Shown piece by piece: positions 5,416 to 8,514 of a stretch of 8,514 bases of DNA (position 1 is its first letter; each line of letters starts with the position of its first letter). The notes below the pieces were generated by a model. It was given only the letters and a program-made list of their open reading frames with translations. It searched no databases and was not told the DNA's origin. The stretch is from positions 7,427 to 15,940 of the forward strand of contig JACPOX010000108.1 in assembly GCA_016191305.1 (NCBI GenBank), given 5' to 3'. The stretch comes from Legionella longbeachae. Its GTDB lineage: Bacteria > Pseudomonadota > Gammaproteobacteria > Legionellales > Legionellaceae. The translations under genes and the position numbers were made by a program.

Positions 5416-6558
5416 ATGGAAAGCTATAAACTGGTACTTGAAGAATTTACAGAAAATATATTAAAAAAAACTTTTGCGAACATCCCTACTTTAGTGACTG
5501 AGCTTGATTTAAGTTCCAATCAACTTGGCCACAGAAATGAGGAAGAATTACTCAGGGTTCTTATTAACATTCCAACCTCAATTTCAATTCTTAATTTAAG
5601 TTATAATTTTTTTGGCAAAAAAAACAACACCGAATTAGGGACAATTTTTGCCCACATTCCAACTTCAGTGACTACTCTTATTTTATGGGGTAATAGTCTG
5701 GATGAGGAGTTATCAATGACCTTTACTAAAATTCCAAAAACCGTTACTACTCTTGATTTAAGTTATAATGACTTTGGTAGTAAAAATGGCACAGAGCTGG
5801 CAAAAACTTTTGCCAATTTTCCTTCTTCATTAATTAGCCTTAATTTAAAATGCAATGCGCTCATTAAAAGAAGTGGAGCAGAATTAGGGAAGGCTTTTGC
5901 AAATCTTCCACTCATCTGCAAGTTAAGTTTAGAGGACAATCATCTCGCAAACATGGATGGAATAGAATTAGCAATAGTTTTAGCCAATATCCCACTTACA
6001 GTGAAAAATCTTGATTTGTTTTGGAATATGCTTGGTTATAAAAGGGGTAAAGAACTTGCAATGGCCCTTAGCAAAATCCCAACTTCAGTGACTACTCTTA
6101 ATTTGGACTTTAATTATTTTGATAATCGAAGTGGAGAGGAACTGGCCATGATATTTAGCAATATTCCGCCTTCAGTGACTAAACTAAATTTAGGTTCGGA
6201 GTGGCCCGGTATATTCAAGCAATTAAAATCAACAAAATTCATCTTATCAACAACAATAACAAATATTATTATCAATGAATCCACATTATTAAATACTCCA
6301 TGGACAATTAGGCCACTCAAAGCATTTTTTCCTAATCTTCAAAAAGTAAGGCTTTGGGATCATAAGGAAAATAGATTCTTATATGACAATCACCCTGTAC
6401 ATGAAGTAAACTTTCTCAAAAGTTGCGGCATCGTTCCTTCCTTACGCAACCAAGCTCTGTTTTTTGTTGCTCAGAACAAAGAACATGAATCGATTAAAAA
6501 CAACCTAAACATGCTGCCTCGAGAACTTAATGTGTCTCTTAATCAATTATACAAATAA
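5416..6558 (+). CDS. Leucine-rich-repeat protein, probable secreted effector
   Basis: The 380-residue protein consists of a short N-terminal segment, nine leucine-rich repeats (about 24-260) and a C-terminal region of about 120 residues that I do not recognise. The repeat reads roughly IPTSVTTLDLSYNxFGxKxG then TELAxxFAN, with LxLxxN at residues 30, 59, 88, 113, 142, 170, 199, 228 and 257. Spacing is 29 residues except one of 25 and one of 28. This is the ribonuclease-inhibitor-like LRR style of many Legionella Leg-type effectors. There is no signal peptide or membrane segment from M32 of the longest open frame, which fits type IV rather than Sec export. A role in binding a host protein is an inference; no catalytic motif is visible. 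It follows the Rab-like gene in the same direction but has its own candidate promoter. Confidence 0.88.
   Translation: MESYKLVLEEFTENILKKTFANIPTLVTELDLSSNQLGHRNEEELLRVLINIPTSISILNLSYNFFGKKNNTELGTIFAHIPTSVTTLILWGNSLDEELSMTFTKIPKTVTTLDLSYNDFGSKNGTELAKTFANFPSSLISLNLKCNALIKRSGAELGKAFANLPLICKLSLEDNHLANMDGIELAIVLANIPLTVKNLDLFWNMLGYKRGKELAMALSKIPTSVTTLNLDFNYFDNRSGEELAMIFSNIPPSVTKLNLGSEWPGIFKQLKSTKFILSTTITNIIINESTLLNTPWTIRPLKAFFPNLQKVRLWDHKENRFLYDNHPVHEVNFLKSCGIVPSLRNQALFFVAQNKEHESIKNNLNMLPRELNVSLNQLYK
5503..6192 (+). repeat. Nine in-frame repeats coding the LRR array
   Basis: Units of about 87 bp, each encoding LxLxxN. Most have diverged at DNA level, but a 22-bp stretch is identical at 5659-5680 and 6079-6100 (units 3 and 8), which suggests recent duplication or gene conversion between non-adjacent units. 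The third unit is 12 bp (4 residues) short. Confidence 0.8.
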
Positions 6559-6582
6559 GCACTACCATTAAGTTAAGGATTT

Positions 6583-6623
6583 TGTAGGTTGATGTTCATT
6601 TTGGGCCATGGGCCCAACCTACA
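6583..6623. repeat. REP-like palindromic repeat downstream of the LRR gene
   Basis: TGTAGGTTG (6583-6591) is the exact reverse complement of CAACCTACA (6615-6623). A nested hairpin, TTGGGCC (6601-6607) with GGCCCAA (6611-6617), has a 3-nt loop. It has the same ends and core as 1335-1408. It lies between the LRR gene and the convergent minus-strand gene, and TTTTAAA follows it, so it may also help end the LRR transcript. Confidence 0.7.
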
Positions 6624-6695
6624 TTTTAAAGCCATTGTTCCTTAACTGAACGTCAGTTTCGGATAAGAAACACCTAAGATCTCAGCTTACTTTCG

Positions 6696-6713
6696 ATGTC
6701 GCATTAGCGACGT
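6696..6713. other. Short hairpin 3' of the minus-strand gene
   Basis: GTCGC (6698-6702) pairs with GCGAC (6707-6711) around ATTA, and can extend by two pairs with one G-T wobble. It lies 15 bp past the stop of the minus-strand gene but has no T-run in either direction, so terminator function is doubtful. The rest of 6624-6728 shows nothing I can name. Confidence 0.25.
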
Positions 6714-6728
6714 GTCCACAGGGCGCTA

Positions 6729-7286
6729 TTAAAACCAAGCTTTCTCTAGTTGAACAGTTACAACGCCTTCAGGAGTTTTTTCAAGCATACTCCACTGAGT
6801 TTTGCATCGCTGTAAATGGCCCACCAAATAATTATTGTTAGTACATTGATATCGCACTGGCATCTGATCATAAATTGTCCCGGAATTAATTGCCTGGCAA
6901 TGTTCACCGTTTGCTAATTCGATGGCCCAAGGATAAGTTCGAGACATATCAAGGAGTTTATTTTGTTCATTATTTAAAGGAGCTTTTACCATAATCTGCA
7001 CACTTTCACTCACCCAAGGAGATTGAGGACATACAGCCTCTGTTCGGTTCGGGCCTGATTTAACAAAGCAGGGATCATAAGTTTTACCATTCGCTACACA
7101 CCGCCAGGCATCTTCACGTACTATTAATTGAGACTGGGAAAAACATTCTCCACTGAACGTAGTAGTTACTTGAGGTGTTACTTGATCGGTTACGTCACCA
7201 TAAGGCCTGTATAATTTTAAAAAAGTATCATTTGCTGCCACTACAAAAGAACACAAACACAATATTACACATAGTACTATTTGCAT
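6729..7286 (-). CDS. Exported cysteine-rich protein of unknown function
   Basis: I do not recognise this 185-residue protein. The start is ATG at 7286-7284, because a minus-strand GAGGGAG (7294-7300) sits 7 nt before it and the protein then opens with a hydrophobic signal segment (residues 2-18). A longer frame to 7391 would bury this signal. Cleavage is likely after VVAA, before NDTF. The signal has no positively charged residue after Met, which is unusual. The mature part has seven Cys (48, 63, 73, 86, 130, 148, 161), suggesting disulfides in the periplasm or outside the cell; the odd number leaves one free or intermolecular. There is no lipobox and no later membrane segment. It is transcribed away from asnS and toward the LRR gene. 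Confidence 0.75.
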   Translation of the reverse strand: MQIVLCVILCLCSFVVAANDTFLKLYRPYGDVTDQVTPQVTTTFSGECFSQSQLIVREDAWRCVANGKTYDPCFVKSGPNRTEAVCPQSPWVSESVQIMVKAPLNNEQNKLLDMSRTYPWAIELANGEHCQAINSGTIYDQMPVRYQCTNNNYLVGHLQRCKTQWSMLEKTPEGVVTVQLEKAWF

Positions 7287-7432
7287 CAGAATGCTCCCTC
7301 TATGAATTGAGTAAGGCCATAATAAAAGCCGAAATACAAGACGTTTTGGCCAAGACTGTAGAAATACCAACATCTGGTAGTGTATCATCACATTTTTAGA
7401 TAAAGCTATTCATAAAATTCAGGAGTAAAAAA
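7287..7432. promoter_or_regulatory. Divergent intergenic region between the exported-protein gene and asnS
   Basis: These 146 bp must hold promoters for both genes unless one is read from outside. Visible elements are TATCAT (7383-7388, plus strand) and TATTAT (minus strand, 7324-7319) as possible -10 boxes, neither with a good -35, and an 8-bp palindrome TTGGCCAA (7346-7353) near the middle. I saw no T-box-like leader before asnS. Confidence 0.4.
7294..7300 (-). promoter_or_regulatory. Ribosome-binding site that fixes the exported-protein start at 7286
   Basis: Reads GAGGGAG on the minus strand with 7 nt to the ATG, and so argues for the 185-residue reading over the 220-residue one. Confidence 0.7.
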
Positions 7433-8514
7433 ATGACCGAAGTTTTTACCATAAAACAATGTTTAGATGGTGAAATCAGTATAGATAAACAGGTTACTGT
7501 CCGAGGTTGGGTAAAGACTCGTCGTGACTCTAAAGCGGGTTTATCTTTTATTAGCTTGCATGATGGTTCTTGCTTTTCTCCTATTCAAATTGTAGCCACT
7601 GATGGTTTAACAAATTATCATGATGAAGTGATTAAACTCACATCAGGATGCTCAGTGATAGCCAAAGGAAAATTAGTACACTCTCAAGGTAAAGGTCAAT
7701 CTTTTGAAATTCAAGCGGATCAGATAACGGTAGTCGGTTGGGTAGAAAATCCTGATAGCTATCCTATTCAAGCAAAGCGCCATACTCTTGAGTTTCTACG
7801 TGATGTAGCGCATTTACGTCCGCGCACCAATACAATTAGTGCCGTGACTCGGATTCGTCATTGCCTATCACAAGCTATTCATCGATTTTTCCATGAACAA
7901 GGCTATTTTTGGGTACATACTCCTATTATTACCGCAAGCGATTGTGAAGGTGCTGGTGAAATGTTTCGCATTTCAACATTAGATTTGCTGAATTTACCAA
8001 AAAATGAATATGGACAAATTGACTATAATAAGGATTTTTTTGGTAGAGAAACGTTTCTTACCGTTTCAGGACAGTTGAATCTGGAAGCTTATTGCATGGC
8101 AATGTCAAAAGTGTATACATTTGGTCCAACTTTTAGAGCTGAAAATTCAAACACTAGCCGTCATTTGGCAGAATTTTGGATGATAGAACCTGAAGTAGCC
8201 TTTGCTACCTTAAGTGATATTTGTGATTTAAGTCAGAATCTGCTGCGTTATTTATGTAAGGCTGTTTTGAACGAACGTCCTGATGATATGGATTTTTTCA
8301 ATCAGTTTGTTGCTCCTGGTTGTATTGAACGTCTGGAACATATAACAAAAACCGATTTTGAAATCATGACTTATACAGATGCTATTAATATTCTGGAAAA
8401 AAGTAATGTTTCATTTGAATTTCCAGTAAATTGGGGTCTGGATTTACAATCAGAACATGAACGCTATCTGGCGGAAGTTCATTGCAAAAAACCGGTAATA
8501 TTGACTGACTACCC
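7433..8514 (+). CDS. asnS: Asparaginyl-tRNA synthetase, N-terminal 360 residues (3' end outside window)
   Basis: The frame stays open from ATG 7433 to the right edge, giving 360 residues of a family of about 465. An AGGAG at 7421-7425 lies 7 nt before the start. The N-terminal OB-fold anticodon-binding domain covers about 18-105 ([20 protein letters not shown]). Class II catalytic motif 1 is at about 150-180 ([22 protein letters not shown]) and motif 2 at about 229-254 ([20 protein letters not shown]). Motif 3 is beyond the window. The [19 protein letters not shown] stretch separates AsnRS from the aspartyl and lysyl enzymes. It charges tRNA-Asn with asparagine in the cytoplasm. No frameshift or missing residue is seen. 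This housekeeping gene marks the right boundary of the accessory stretch. Confidence 0.96.
   Translation, partial: MTEVFTIKQCLDGEISIDKQVTVRGWVKTRRDSKAGLSFISLHDGSCFSPIQIVATDGLTNYHDEVIKLTSGCSVIAKGKLVHSQGKGQSFEIQADQITVVGWVENPDSYPIQAKRHTLEFLRDVAHLRPRTNTISAVTRIRHCLSQAIHRFFHEQGYFWVHTPIITASDCEGAGEMFRISTLDLLNLPKNEYGQIDYNKDFFGRETFLTVSGQLNLEAYCMAMSKVYTFGPTFRAENSNTSRHLAEFWMIEPEVAFATLSDICDLSQNLLRYLCKAVLNERPDDMDFFNQFVAPGCIERLEHITKTDFEIMTYTDAINILEKSNVSFEFPVNWGLDLQSEHERYLAEVHCKKPVILTDY

Noticed and set aside
5503..6192. Repeated units as a CRISPR array
   Set aside because: The repeats are in-frame, about 87 bp, diverged and code for a leucine-rich-repeat protein.
7175..7399. 74-residue plus-strand frame in the asnS upstream region
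   Set aside because: It overlaps the start of the exported-protein gene in antisense and has no recognisable features.

Overview
The window looks like a Legionella chromosome segment, and probably a species other than the best-studied L. pneumophila strains (inference). Three things point there: AT-rich coding sequence, a 4-hydroxyphenylpyruvate dioxygenase closely resembling legiolysin (Lly), and two neighbouring eukaryote-like genes of the kind Legionella uses as translocated effectors.

Positions 1-1294 hold the 3' part of a leucine/Glu-family amino-acid dehydrogenase, followed 12 bp later by a caffeoyl-CoA-type O-methyltransferase. A palindromic REP-like repeat (1335-1408) separates them from a tyrosine/phenylalanine breakdown cluster: HPPD/legiolysin (1482-2534), fumarylacetoacetate hydrolase (2696-3676) and maleylacetoacetate isomerase (3680-4309). 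Together these cover 4-hydroxyphenylpyruvate to homogentisate, then maleylacetoacetate to fumarylacetoacetate to fumarate plus acetoacetate. The ring-opening enzyme between them, homogentisate 1,2-dioxygenase, is not in the window. Three consecutive stem-loops fill the lly-fah gap.

Positions 4310-6728 are accessory. A Rab-like small GTPase (4448-5140) keeps the Rab signatures, has Asp where the catalytic switch II Gln should be, and ends in a CaaX prenylation box (CTIF). A leucine-rich-repeat protein (5416-6558) follows, with nine repeats and an unrecognised C-terminal region. The DNA between and after them carries several palindromes, including two further copies of the REP-like repeat that bracket the LRR gene. 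This is the most interesting part: a likely pair of host-directed effectors lying between metabolic and housekeeping genes.

Positions 6729-8514 hold a small exported Cys-rich protein of unknown function on the minus strand, divergent from asnS (asparaginyl-tRNA synthetase), which runs off the right end. Three starts were moved downstream to ATG codons with good ribosome-binding sites (2696, 4448, 5416), and the minus-strand gene was shortened to start at 7286.
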